Positions 43,189 to 50,965 of a stretch of DNA of 64,000 nucleotides are shown here, piece by piece. The DNA is from Minwuiaceae bacterium (GTDB lineage: Bacteria > Pseudomonadota > Alphaproteobacteria > Minwuiales > Minwuiaceae), in the NCBI GenBank assembly GCA_028278525.1, contig JANQEE010000041.1, forward strand, positions 244,254 through 308,253, written 5' to 3'. The position numbers and the translations under genes were made by a program. How positions within the stretch are numbered: the stretch's first letter is position 1; each line of letters opens with the position of its first letter. Under the pieces are notes generated by a model that had not been told where the DNA came from, ran no database searches, and was given only the letters and a program-made list of their open reading frames with translations.

Positions 43189-43995
43189 ATGACGGCCGAT
43201 AGCGTGAGTTTCGATACGCTGTTGCGACAGGAGCGGCAGCAGTGGCGCAAGACGTCGCTGCTGACCGCCGTCGTCGTGGTCGTCGTGCTGCTCAGCGCGA
43301 GCGAAACCGGACTGCTGGACCTGAAGCGGCTGGGGGAAGGGCTGCCGGCGATCGGGATACTGGTCGGCGAGATGTTTCCGCCGGACTTCTCCGCCGCCCG
43401 GACCTGGGTGAAGCCGATCTTCGATACGCTGGCGATGAGCATCGCGGGCACGGCATTGGCGGTGCTGCTGTCTTTACCGCTGGCATTCCTGGCGGCGCGC
43501 AACACCACGCCGAATGCCGTCATCTACCACGGCGCGCGAGTGGTGCTGAACTTCCTGCGCTCGATCCCCGAGCTGATCATGGGCATCATCTTCGTCGCCG
43601 CCGTCGGCTTCGGAACATTGCCCGGCGTTCTGGCGTTGGGACTGCATTCGGCCGGCATGGTCGCCAAGTTCTTCGCCGAGGCGATCGAACATGTCGACCA
43701 CAAGCCGATCGAGGCGGCGGAAGCGGCGGGGGCCTCGCGGCTGCAGGTCATCCAGTACGCAATCCTGCCGCAGGTGCTGCCGCAGTTCTCCGACGTCACG
43801 GTGTATCGCTGGGAGTATAATTTCCGCGCCTCCACCGTGATGGGCATGGTCGGCGCCGGCGGCATCGGCCTGGAGTTGATGTCGTCGCTGCGCATCCTGC
43901 ATTACACGGAGGTCTCGGCGATCCTGATCGCGATTCTGATCATGGTGACGATGGTCGATGCGATCGGCGCCGCGGTCCGCAAGGGTATGAAGTAG
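43189..43995 (+). CDS. ptxC: Phosphite/phosphonate ABC transporter permease PtxC (PhnE-like)
   Basis: 268 residues. An N-terminal cytoplasmic helix is followed by six membrane spans. AGTALAVLLSLPLAFLAARN and NFLRSIPELIMGIIFVAAVGFG are typical PhnE segments. The EAA loop is EAAEAAGASRLQVIQYAILPQVLPQF. It completes the importer with PtxA and PtxB. ptxD follows after 21 bases. Confidence 0.9.
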   Translation: MTADSVSFDTLLRQERQQWRKTSLLTAVVVVVVLLSASETGLLDLKRLGEGLPAIGILVGEMFPPDFSAARTWVKPIFDTLAMSIAGTALAVLLSLPLAFLAARNTTPNAVIYHGARVVLNFLRSIPELIMGIIFVAAVGFGTLPGVLALGLHSAGMVAKFFAEAIEHVDHKPIEAAEAAGASRLQVIQYAILPQVLPQFSDVTVYRWEYNFRASTVMGMVGAGGIGLELMSSLRILHYTEVSAILIAILIMVTMVDAIGAAVRKGMK

Positions 43996-44016
43996 ACCAA
44001 TCGGGCGGGGAAGATT

Positions 44017-45036
44017 GTGACAGAGAAAGTCCTGATCACGAACTGGGTGCATCCGGAAGTCATCGATTTCCTGTCCGACCGGTGCGAGGTGATCGCGAAC
44101 CGCAACCGCGAAGAGCCGTTCACCCGGGAGCAGATCGTGGAGAAGGGCAGCGACGCGTTCGGCATCGTCGCCTTCATGCCGGACCGCGTCGACGACGAAT
44201 TGCTGCAAGAACTGCCGCGCTTAAGGATCGTTGCCGGCGCATTGAAGGGCTACGACAACTTCGACGTCGAGGCCTGCACCCGGCGCGGCGTCTGGCTGAC
44301 GATCGTGCCGGACCTGCTGACCGTGCCGACGGCGGAACTGACCATCGGCCTGATGATCGGCCTGGCCCGAAAGATCCTCGAGGGGGACCGCTACATTCGG
44401 TCGGAGCGCTTTCTTGGATGGCGGCCTATGCTGTATGGCACCGGTCTTGCCGGCAGTACGGTCGGTATCCTGGGCATGGGTGCGGTCGGCCAGGCGGTGG
44501 CGGAGCGGTTGAAGGGTTTCGACGCCGACCTGCTCTATGTCGACGCCGATCCGTTGCCGGAGGCGGACGAACGCCGGCTCGGCCTCCGCCGGGCGAGCGT
44601 CGAGCAGCTTCTCGAAACCAGCGATTACGTGGTGCTTGCCCTGCCGCTTTCGTCCGCCAGCGTCGACTTGATCGATGCCCGGGCGCTCGCCCGGATGAAA
44701 CGCGGTAGCCTGTTGATCAATCCTGCGCGGGGGTCGCTGGTGGACGAGGAAGCGGTCGCCGACGCGTTGGCCGCGGGCCAGTTGGCTGGTTACGCGGCGG
44801 ACGTGTTCGAAATGGAGGACTGGGCGCGGCCCGACCGGCGGCGGCGAATTCCGGGGCGGCTGCTGGTCAACCCGGAGCGGACGCTGCTGACGCCGCATCT
44901 GGGTTCGGCGGTTGACGACATCCGGCGACAGATCGCGATGGAAGCCGCGAAGAACGTTATCCAGGTCATGGACGGAGAGCGGCCGCAGGGCGCGATCAAT
45001 GAGGTTTCCGCGCCGCGCCGAAGCGCCGTTTTCTGA
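44017..45036 (+). CDS. ptxD: NAD-dependent phosphite dehydrogenase PtxD
   Basis: 339 residues from a GTG. It oxidises phosphite to phosphate with NAD. The Rossmann motif is GILGMGAVG (150-158) and D176-A177 follows beta-2, favouring NAD. The sequence keeps every residue known to matter in Pseudomonas stutzeri PtxD: M54, K77 (GALKGYDNFDVEACT), W135, Y140 (YGTGL), R238 (NPARGSLVDE), E267 (ADVFEMEDWARPDR), H294 and S297 (TPHLGSA). The stretch GVWLTIVPDLLTVPTAEL is nearly the same as in PtxD and unlike ordinary 2-hydroxyacid dehydrogenases. Position inside ptxABC-ptxE confirms it. Confidence is high for PtxD rather than a generic D-isomer dehydrogenase. Confidence 0.93.
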   Translation: MTEKVLITNWVHPEVIDFLSDRCEVIANRNREEPFTREQIVEKGSDAFGIVAFMPDRVDDELLQELPRLRIVAGALKGYDNFDVEACTRRGVWLTIVPDLLTVPTAELTIGLMIGLARKILEGDRYIRSERFLGWRPMLYGTGLAGSTVGILGMGAVGQAVAERLKGFDADLLYVDADPLPEADERRLGLRRASVEQLLETSDYVVLALPLSSASVDLIDARALARMKRGSLLINPARGSLVDEEAVADALAAGQLAGYAADVFEMEDWARPDRRRRIPGRLLVNPERTLLTPHLGSAVDDIRRQIAMEAAKNVIQVMDGERPQGAINEVSAPRRSAVF

Positions 45037-45052
45037 TTTGCGGCACCAGCCA

Positions 45053-45931
45053 ATGCTGAACCTGCACCATGTGAGATCGTTAATGGCCGTGATCGAGTAC
45101 GGCAATTTTCGGGAGGCGGCACGCCAGCTTCGCTGTTCCCAGCCGGCCGTTTCGCAGCATGTCCGCAAACTGGAGGAAGCGCTGCAGGCGACGCTGATCG
45201 TACGCGACCGTCAGTCGTGCCGGCCGACGCCGGAAGGCGAAGCCTTCCTGCCTTACGCGCGGAGCCTGTTATCGCTGGCGGAACGGGCGGAGGCCGCCAT
45301 CAATCGGCGGACACTGACCATCGGGGCCAGCAGCAATATCGGGATCTATATGCTGCAGCCGTATGTCAAAGCCTTCCAGTCGAACCGCGGCGCCGGGATC
45401 GACGTGGACCTTTGGATCGGGAGCAATCCCACAGTGGCCGACAGGCTTGAAACCCACGAGATCGACGTCGCGGTGATGGAATGGTGGGACGGACGGCCGG
45501 GTTTCACGGCATCGGCGTGGCGGCGGGAACCGCTGGTCGCGATCGTGCCGCCGGATCATGCCTGGGCGGCATTGCCGGCCGTGAGCCTGGATATGTTACT
45601 GGAGTCCACCCTGATTGGCGGCGAGCCTGGCACGGGCACCGGCTGGATGCTGCGTGAAGCCCTGGGCGAGGCGGCCGACCGGCTGAAGGTCGGCATGCAG
45701 CTTGGCAGCACCGAGGCGGTTAAACACGCTGTTGCAGCGGGGTTGGGCGTTTCGCTGGTACTGCAAAGCGCGGTCGCCGACGAGGTGCGCGCCGGGTCGC
45801 TCCGAGCCCTGCCACTCACCGACGTCGCGCTTGAGAAAATCCTGTTCGTGATCCAGCGCGACGGGCAGTTGGCCGGCGCACCGGCCAGCCGTTTTGCGGA
45901 GTCGCTGTTGCGGACCGCGGCGGGCGGTTAG
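45053..45931 (+). CDS. ptxE: LysR-type regulator PtxE
   Basis: 292 residues from the ATG at 45053. The N-terminal helix-turn-helix is NLHHVRSLMAVIEYGNFREAARQLRCSQPAVSQHVRKLEE. The effector domain (about 90-290) has LTIGASSNIGIYMLQPY and VKHAVAAGLGVSLVLQSAV. As the last gene after ptxD it matches the classical ptxABCDE order. LysR proteins mostly bind T-N11-A inverted repeats; the 7-7-7 repeat at 41455-41475 is the natural candidate target. The real inducer (phosphite or phosphate starvation) is not visible. Confidence 0.88.
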   Translation: MLNLHHVRSLMAVIEYGNFREAARQLRCSQPAVSQHVRKLEEALQATLIVRDRQSCRPTPEGEAFLPYARSLLSLAERAEAAINRRTLTIGASSNIGIYMLQPYVKAFQSNRGAGIDVDLWIGSNPTVADRLETHEIDVAVMEWWDGRPGFTASAWRREPLVAIVPPDHAWAALPAVSLDMLLESTLIGGEPGTGTGWMLREALGEAADRLKVGMQLGSTEAVKHAVAAGLGVSLVLQSAVADEVRAGSLRALPLTDVALEKILFVIQRDGQLAGAPASRFAESLLRTAAGG

Positions 45932-46010
45932 CCGTCGGTTCCCCTTCGCCGTCGAGGCGTGGTTGTCTGCTTGGGAATGGAGGCCCGACGTTTAGCGCGG
46001 CACGTAAAAA

Positions 46011-46174
46011 AGCCCTCTCCCTTTGGTAGAGGGGTGGGTGAGGGGAAGAGACTTCCATAGCTGTGATACGCGAGGGGATGAGTGTGATGTCGGGCCGGGC
46101 TTCTTGGTTATCCGGCGTGGCAAGATATCTCTTATTTATCCCCTCACCCTGTCCCTCTCCCAGGGGGAGAGGGA
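46011..46174. repeat. Family B inverted repeat, copy 1
   Basis: The left arm (46011-46046) is CCCTCTCCCTTTGGTAGAGG followed by a G-rich run and GGGTGAGGGG. The right arm (46137-46174) is CCCCTCACCCTGTCCCTCTC then CCAGGGGGAGAGGG. Each arm is itself a small hairpin, and the two arms also pair with each other. About 90 bases of unrelated sequence lie between them. The element fills most of the 418-base gap between ptxE and cbiM; I see no gene in that gap. Confidence 0.8.
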
Positions 46175-46308
46175 ACGATGCCGTCAGGGCTTTGTCTTGA
46201 CTCGATGGCTGGTTTAAGGCCGGCAATCACGAGGAGGATGAGTGCCGCGCGAAACGATTGTTCGGTGCGGAACGCGTCGTGACGTAGGGCCGAACGGTGG
46301 GCGGAGAA

Positions 46309-46333
46309 GCCCCGGCGGCAGAGCCGCCGGGGC
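46309..46333 (-). terminator. Hairpin downstream of cbiM
   Basis: A perfect 11-bp stem GCCCCGGCGGC with an AGA/TCT loop begins 17 bases after the cbiM stop on the minus strand. The stem is very GC-rich, and the following bases TTCTCC give only a weak U-tract, so termination may be partial. Confidence 0.6.
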
Positions 46334-46349
46334 AAGGGGGCAAGACGCG

Positions 46350-47033
46350 TTAGCTGGCGGCGTGATGCAGCCGGTTGTACAGCATCGGGTTCTTGGAATA
46401 GGGCGCCAGCGTCTTGGCGATGGCGAGAACCCCGAGGTCGGCCAACGGTTCGAGGATGATGACCGTCAGGTAGGCCGCGCCGAACGAGCCGACTGCGACG
46501 AGGTTTTCGGCGCCGAAGCCGCCGCCGTAGAACGCCCAGAAGGTCACCCACGCGATGATACCGCCTTGATAGGCCGTGGAAAGCGCCAGCGCCTGCAGGT
46601 ACGTGACCTCCACATAGGGCGTGCGCGCCGGAATAATCCGCTTCGCCAACAGGCTTACCCCCCAAAGCGGCACGATAAGCGTGGTGATATTGATGCCGTA
46701 TTGAGGCAGATCGAACGGTGCGAACAACAGGCCCTGCAGCAACAGGCCGCCGGCAAGGCCGATCGCCGCCGGTCCGGCGCCGAAGATCAGGTAGAGCGTG
46801 GAGCCCAGAATGAAATGTACTTCCGAAACGCCGACGGGATAGTGCGGGAATACTTCAAAGAAACAGAAAACAAGACCGGTCGTGGCGACGCTGCGCATCG
46901 CCAACGCCGCGACACCGCCGTCATTCTTGATCGTGTCCCTGGCCATTTTGGCCGCCAGACCGAAGGCGGCGGCCGCCGTGCCGTAGCTGAGGAAAATCTT
47001 CGCGCCGTCGACGACGCCTGGTTCGATATGCAT
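46350..47033 (-). CDS. cbiM: CbiM-like cobalt ECF-transporter substrate component
   Basis: 227 residues, about seven hydrophobic helices. The N-terminus MHIEPGVVDGAK is the conserved CbiM/NikM start, where the second-residue His and the free amino group bind cobalt or nickel. HYPVGVSEVHFILGSTLYLIFG is the other typical part. AAGGAG precedes the ATG. A cobalamin riboswitch lies just upstream, which fixes cobalt for B12 as the likely substrate. No cbiN, cbiQ or cbiO gene is near, so either the energising module is encoded elsewhere or CbiM works alone at a low rate. Confidence 0.85.
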   Translation of the reverse strand: MHIEPGVVDGAKIFLSYGTAAAAFGLAAKMARDTIKNDGGVAALAMRSVATTGLVFCFFEVFPHYPVGVSEVHFILGSTLYLIFGAGPAAIGLAGGLLLQGLLFAPFDLPQYGINITTLIVPLWGVSLLAKRIIPARTPYVEVTYLQALALSTAYQGGIIAWVTFWAFYGGGFGAENLVAVGSFGAAYLTVIILEPLADLGVLAIAKTLAPYSKNPMLYNRLHHAAS

Positions 47034-47099
47034 GTTGCACTCCTTTCCGCACCCACCGTGCGATGGGGTCGTTATGTGCGCATGAACGCGCGGGCTACG

Positions 47100-47246
47100 A
47101 TGGCAGGTCTCCTGGCTCGCGGTTCACTGTCTCGCCCGCCTTCCCAGCCTGCATGGCCAGTGGCTTTACGGGGTCGCACACCGCTCACAGTTGCGGGGGC
47201 AGCCACGGTCTCGGCTTATAAAGCGTACGCCTCACCGTGTTCCCTT
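47100..47246 (-). ncRNA. Cobalamin (B12) riboswitch controlling cbiM
   Basis: Read on the minus strand, the region runs from GGGAACACGGTGAGGC through CTGCCCCCGCAACTGTGAGC, the conserved CCACTGG, then GGGAAGGCGGGCGAGA, and ends with the B12 box AGCCAGGAGACCTGCC (47102-47117). These are the landmark blocks of the adenosylcobalamin aptamer in the right order and spacing. The cbiM start lies 67 bases beyond. When B12 is plentiful, folding should shut off cbiM translation or transcription. Confidence 0.93.
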
Positions 47247-47370
47247 TTCATCCACCGCACATTCCGTTCGGCGGAACCATCGAAGAAACCTTGCAAGAAA
47301 ACATGAGCAGCCGCAAGGGTGTCGGTCGGCACCTTTGCGTGAGCGCGGCACGGTCGACCGTTCGTCTGCG

Positions 47371-47383
47371 GTATCGACGATAC
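47371..47383. promoter_or_regulatory. Small palindrome GTATCG-A-CGATAC before the DUF6644 gene
   Basis: A perfect 6-1-6 palindrome 67 bases upstream of the ATG at 47450, in the gap between the riboswitch and the DUF6644 gene. It could be a regulator site. There is no nearby regulator gene to pair with it. Confidence 0.3.
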
Positions 47384-47449
47384 GTTGCGCTATTCGAAAC
47401 GCTGCTATACGAAACTGACTCCGCCCGCGTGCAACCGCAGACGCCGCCG

Positions 47450-47929
47450 ATGCTCGTCGAGATTCTCTCCATCCTGCAATCGCTGCCTGCCATGAAGGCG
47501 CTGCGCGCGTCGCATTACGTGTATCCATTCGTCAACGCGGCGCACATTGCCGGGCTGGCGCTGCTGTTCGGGTCGATCCTGCCGATGGACCTCCGGCTGA
47601 TCGGTTTCTGGCCTTCCATGTCGATCGGCATGCTGGCGCGGGTGCTGGTGCCCGTGGCGGTTTCCGGTTTCGTCCTGGCCGTGCTGACCGGCAGCCTGCT
47701 GTTTTCGGTCAACGCGGTGGAATATGCCGGGACCATGCTGTTCCAGATCAAGCTGATCCTGATTCTGTGCGCCCTGGCCAACGCCCTGCTGCTGCGCCGG
47801 GCGGCGGCCTGGACGATCTTTCAAGGCGGTGTCGCCGGCACGACGCCCAGGCTGCAGGCGGCGGGGGTTTTGTCCATCGCGCTGTGGCTGACCGTCATCG
47901 CCATCGGGCGATGGCTCGGCTACCTGTAG
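47450..47929 (+). CDS. DUF6644-like membrane protein
   Basis: 159 residues, four membrane helices. LRASHYVYPFVNAAHIAGLALLFGSILPMDLRLIGFWPS is the family-typical start, with His residues inside the first two helices. VSGFVLAVLTGSLLFSVNAVEYAG and ILILCALANALLLRRAAAW follow. The His/Tyr placement recalls small haem- or metal-handling membrane proteins. An upstream frame to 47237 overlaps the riboswitch region and is not believed to be translated. The gene is convergent with the DUF6152 gene, and the two families are often neighbours. Function is unknown. Confidence 0.65.
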   Translation: MLVEILSILQSLPAMKALRASHYVYPFVNAAHIAGLALLFGSILPMDLRLIGFWPSMSIGMLARVLVPVAVSGFVLAVLTGSLLFSVNAVEYAGTMLFQIKLILILCALANALLLRRAAAWTIFQGGVAGTTPRLQAAGVLSIALWLTVIAIGRWLGYL

Positions 47930-47935
47930 CGGCCG

Positions 47936-48325
47936 TTACTTTGCGGCCGGTTCATCATTGGGATACAGATCGTAGAGCTGACCGTCGATGCTGAGGCGGC
48001 GCGCCTTGACCCATTTCAACGTTTCGTCCTCGGCGCGTTGGCCGACGATGGTGATGTCCTTGCCGACGACGAACAGATCGTCCGTCAGCCCGGCCCGGTG
48101 GTTCTGGGCCGGATAGCCGACCTCGACCGTCCAGATCTCGCCATCGATATCGACCTTCAGCACGCCGTGCGGATTGCCCAGGCGGACGGATGTCAACACG
48201 CCGGTGAGCTGGAACAGGCCGTCCAAGGTCCAAAGCCAGCCGTGGTGCGCCGCCGCCGGACGGCCCAGCGCGCCGGCCGATAAGATGGCGCCCAGGCCGG
48301 CGAGAACGCTTCTTCTGTCGCGCAT
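47936..48325 (-). CDS. DUF6152-like exported protein
   Basis: 129 residues. The N-terminus RDRRSVLAGLGAILSAGALGRPAAA is a signal peptide with a double Arg, compatible with Tat export. The mature protein starts AHHGWLWTLD, then VRLGNPHGVLKVDIDGEIWTVEVGYPAQNHRAGL, which fits the DUF6152 pattern with conserved His and Asn-Pro-His. It is a small periplasmic beta-rich protein, perhaps metal-binding through the N-terminal His-His. It ends seven bases from the convergent DUF6644 gene. Confidence 0.7.
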   Translation of the reverse strand: MRDRRSVLAGLGAILSAGALGRPAAAHHGWLWTLDGLFQLTGVLTSVRLGNPHGVLKVDIDGEIWTVEVGYPAQNHRAGLTDDLFVVGKDITIVGQRAEDETLKWVKARRLSIDGQLYDLYPNDEPAAK

Positions 48326-48386
48326 CGCTTCACCCCTAGTCCCCCAACCCTGTTATCGTCGGTCAGCTTATCGGAGGGGTTTGGCC

Positions 48387-49637
48387 ATGTCACAAACGGA
48401 GACGACCGACAATCTGCGGATCGGCTTGATCGGCAGCGGCTTCATCGCCGGGTTTCATCTGGAATCGATGATCGGCGTGCGCAACGCGACGGTCGCCGGC
48501 GTCTACAGCCCGACCGCGGCGCACCGCGAAGCCCTGGCGGCGCGGGCGACGGAGACGGGGCTCGGGCCCGCGCGGGCGTTCGACAGCCTGGAAGCGATGA
48601 TCGAGTCCGGGACGGTCGATGCGCTCTGGATCCTGACACCGAACGATACGCGCGTGGAAACGATGCGGGAGATCCACCGGGTCGCGACGGCGGGCCGCGG
48701 CGTGCTGCGCGCGGTCGCCTGCGAGAAACCGCTGGCGCGCACCGTCGCGGAAGCGCGGGAGATGCTGCGGCTGGCCGAGGATGCCGGGCTGAACCACGGC
48801 TATCTCGAGAACCAGGTGTTCTCGACCGCGGTGCAGCGCGGCAAGGAGATCATCTGGCGCCGCGCGGTGCCGGGCAGCGGCCGACCCTATCTGGCGCGCG
48901 CGGCGGAAGAGCATGGCGGGCCGCACGAGCCCTGGTTCTGGCAGGGCGAGCGCCAGGGCGGCGGCGTGCTGTCGGACATGATGTGCCATTCGGTGGAGGT
49001 GGCGCGCTATCTGCTGACCGCGCCGGACGCGCCGCGGTCCAGCCTGACGCCGGTCAGCGCCAACGGCACGGTCGCCAACCTGAAATGGACGCAGCCGCGT
49101 TACGCGCGGGAACTGGGCGAGCGGACCGAGGGCCAGGTGGATTTCACCCGGCGGCCGGTGGAGGACTTCGCCCGCGCCACGATCAATCTCACGGACGAAG
49201 AGGGGCGGGAAGTGATGATCGAGGCGACGACGTCCTGGGCCTATGTCGGCGCGGGCCTCCGCATCCAACTGGAACTGCTGGGGCCGGAATATGCGATGGA
49301 GTTCTCCTCGCTCTCGACCGGGCTGAAGATCTTCATGTCGCGCGCGGTCGGCGGCGCGGAAGGCGAGGACCTGATCGAGAAGCAGAACGCCGAGCAGGGC
49401 CTGATGCCGGTGGTCGAGGACGAGGCCGGGATCTACGGCTACACGGACGAGAACCGGCATTTCGTCGAATGCTTCCGGACCGGACGCAAGCCGCTGGAGA
49501 CGTTCGAAGACGGGCTGGAGGTGGTGCGGCTGCTGATGGCGCTGTACCGGTCGGCGGAAACCGGCCGCACGGTGCACCTCGGGGAGGAGGATTTGGAGGA
49601 CTACGTTCCGCCGGTGGCGCGGGTAGGAGACATGTGA
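48387..49637 (+). CDS. Gfo/Idh/MocA family oxidoreductase
   Basis: 416 residues from the ATG at 48387 behind CGGAGG. The Rossmann motif is IGLIGSGFIAGFHLESM (about 11-27). The sugar-dehydrogenase EKP motif is VACEKPLARTV (about 113), where the Lys is catalytic. A conserved His occurs in MMCHSVEVARYLL. The family uses NAD(P) to oxidise or reduce sugars, inositols and their derivatives. It stands as a single gene between the DUF6152 gene and the broken SEC-C gene, so the substrate remains open. Confidence 0.9.
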   Translation: MSQTETTDNLRIGLIGSGFIAGFHLESMIGVRNATVAGVYSPTAAHREALAARATETGLGPARAFDSLEAMIESGTVDALWILTPNDTRVETMREIHRVATAGRGVLRAVACEKPLARTVAEAREMLRLAEDAGLNHGYLENQVFSTAVQRGKEIIWRRAVPGSGRPYLARAAEEHGGPHEPWFWQGERQGGGVLSDMMCHSVEVARYLLTAPDAPRSSLTPVSANGTVANLKWTQPRYARELGERTEGQVDFTRRPVEDFARATINLTDEEGREVMIEATTSWAYVGAGLRIQLELLGPEYAMEFSSLSTGLKIFMSRAVGGAEGEDLIEKQNAEQGLMPVVEDEAGIYGYTDENRHFVECFRTGRKPLETFEDGLEVVRLLMALYRSAETGRTVHLGEEDLEDYVPPVARVGDM

Positions 49638-49659
49638 GCAGCCAGATTGGATGTTGCGG

Positions 49660-49667
49660 TTAACCAT
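49660..49667 (+). promoter_or_regulatory. TTAACCAT motif upstream of the SEC-C gene
   Basis: A copy of the CtrA half-site word, 67 bases before the ATG at 49734. Because it is a single 8-base match outside a flagellar setting, it may be chance. Confidence 0.25.
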
Positions 49668-49733
49668 TCGGATGATTTAGAAATCCTGTCCCGCGACGAT
49701 GATCGGCGCGGGCAATTCAAATGGAGGTGCGTC

Positions 49734-49972
49734 ATGCCGAAACATCGCAACTACGACGACGGGCCTTCCTTTCGAGCGCACAAGCAAGCGTAGGAAAGGC
49801 TTCCCGTCCGAAACCCACGTCAAACGCGGTCATCGCGTTGTGCATGGGGACAAGGAACTGCTCGAGAAGCTGGGGCGGAACGATCTCTGTCCCTGTGGCT
49901 CCGGGAGGCGGTTTTAAGCGCTGCTGCCTCAAGACGCGCCGTTATGACGGCGCCCTGCGGGACGACTACTTT
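49734..49972 (+). pseudogene. SEC-C motif protein gene with two +1 frameshifts
   Basis: The gene begins at an ATG with a very good ribosome site (GGAGGTG, five bases away). Frame 1 gives [19 protein letters not shown] and then hits TAG at 49791. Dropping the T at 49791 continues as [20 protein letters not shown] and [20 protein letters not shown], then TAA at 49915. Dropping one T from the run 49912-49915 continues KRCCLKTRRYDGALRDDYF. Together these rebuild a complete zinc-binding SEC-C motif ([13 protein letters not shown]). The gene therefore carries two single-T insertions, so it is a recent pseudogene, or both are sequencing errors. The intact C-terminus is uncertain beyond 49972. Confidence 0.75.
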
Positions 49973-50040
49973 CAGGGACTGAATGGAGTTGTCTCAAAGG
50001 ACTTTCGAGAGCTGTCCTCATTTATGTGGAGAGATAGTCC

Positions 50041-50062
50041 AGGGCGGCCTTCGGGCCGCCCT
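50041..50062 (+). terminator. UUCG-tetraloop hairpin after the SEC-C gene
   Basis: A nine-base stem AGGGCGGCC pairs with GGCCGCCCT around a TTCG tetraloop, which is exceptionally stable in RNA. Only TCGTT follows, so the U-tract is poor. It lies 40 bases from the end of the convergent 98-residue gene and probably separates the two transcripts. Confidence 0.65.
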
Positions 50063-50101
50063 TCGTTGCCCCTATATGCGGCCACGTACCAGCCGGACCG
50101 A

Positions 50102-50398
50102 TCACTGGACACGGCTGAGATAGCCCATCTCGGCCAGGGGAAACAGCGCGATCAGGCCGATCGAGAGGACGGCGCCGATCAACAGGACGCGTTTGAGCGT
50201 GCGGGAACTCTTACGTTTCGAATAGACCGCCGCGGCGATCCCGGTGCCGAGCAGGGCGCCGGCCAGGCTGACGATGTTGGCATAGGGAATGCCGAGCGCG
50301 TTGGAATAGGTCGGGTCCAACTGGTTGTTGATGACGGCGGCCGCCATAAAGGCGACCGAGCTTGCGAGAATGATTGTCGGGACTAGTATGCCGATCAT
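50102..50398 (-). CDS. Unknown small membrane protein
   Basis: 98 residues with three hydrophobic helices (ILVPTIILASSVAFMAAAVI, ANIVSLAGALLGTGIAAAVY and RVLLIGAVLSIGLIALFPL) and a short basic loop YSKRKSSRTLKR between the second and third. No family is recognised. It lies 18 bases after another small membrane protein gene on the same strand, so the two probably form an operon. Confidence 0.6.
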   Translation of the reverse strand: MIGILVPTIILASSVAFMAAAVINNQLDPTYSNALGIPYANIVSLAGALLGTGIAAAVYSKRKSSRTLKRVLLIGAVLSIGLIALFPLAEMGYLSRVQ

Positions 50399-50416
50399 AT
50401 GATTTATCCTCAGGAT

Positions 50417-50827
50417 TTATGAATTGCCGACAAAGCGTCTGACGATCACCAGCGCCGCGCCGCAGATAAAGAAACTGGCGAACAGCCAGCCGAAGAAGAT
50501 GCCGCCCATGCCGCCGATATCCGGTTCCCACAGAAGCGTCGCGTAGAACACCAGCGCGAGGACGAAAGCGGCCACGATCGCCGAAAGGGATTCGGGAAAC
50601 GCCGACCGGAAGGCGAGAAACGGATTCAACGCCGCGCGGGCGAGGCCCGCCATCAACCCCGTGAGGACCGCGCCGATGCAGGAGAAGATCATGATCACCT
50701 GCAGCCCGGCCCAGCAGCGGAACTTGGGGTCATTGTTCTGAAGCAGGCAGAGGTCGACGAAGGCGCCGACGACCCATATGCCCAGCATCAGGGCGGCGAC
50801 TGTCGCGGGAAAAAGTACGGGCTTCAT
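50417..50827 (-). CDS. Unknown membrane protein
   Basis: 136 residues from the ATG at 50827, with GGAGCGGGGG upstream; the longer frame to 50899 reads through the terminator of the next gene. It has four hydrophobic segments (TVAALMLGIWVVGAFVDLCL, VIMIFSCIGAVLTGLMAGL, LSAIVAAFVLALVFYATLLW and GGIFFGWLFASFFICGAALVIV). A pair of Cys (CLL, FRCW) lies in the first loop. No family is recognised. It is the first gene of a two-gene minus-strand unit with the 98-residue protein. Confidence 0.6.
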   Translation of the reverse strand: MKPVLFPATVAALMLGIWVVGAFVDLCLLQNNDPKFRCWAGLQVIMIFSCIGAVLTGLMAGLARAALNPFLAFRSAFPESLSAIVAAFVLALVFYATLLWEPDIGGMGGIFFGWLFASFFICGAALVIVRRFVGNS

Positions 50828-50856
50828 TGGGAACCCCCGCTCCCGAAGGGCCACTG

Positions 50857-50891
50857 AAAAACCTTGGCCCGGCAGAATTGCCGGGCCAAGG
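50857..50891 (-). terminator. Intrinsic terminator of the first LCCL gene
   Basis: On the minus strand a 13-bp stem, CCTTGGCCCGGCA, with a four-base loop is followed by TTTTT. It starts 75 bases after the stop at 50966 and separates the LCCL gene from the membrane-protein pair further on. Confidence 0.9.
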
Positions 50892-50965
50892 CCTGCCATC
50901 GCAAGTCGTATCGATAGCTTATCCGTAGCGCCGACGATGCGGCGCGGGACCTGGCGTTGCGCGGT

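Noticed and set aside
44221..45168. 315-residue minus-strand frame opposite ptxD
   Set aside because: Antisense to ptxD and ptxE, both of which have strong family motifs; no independent evidence.
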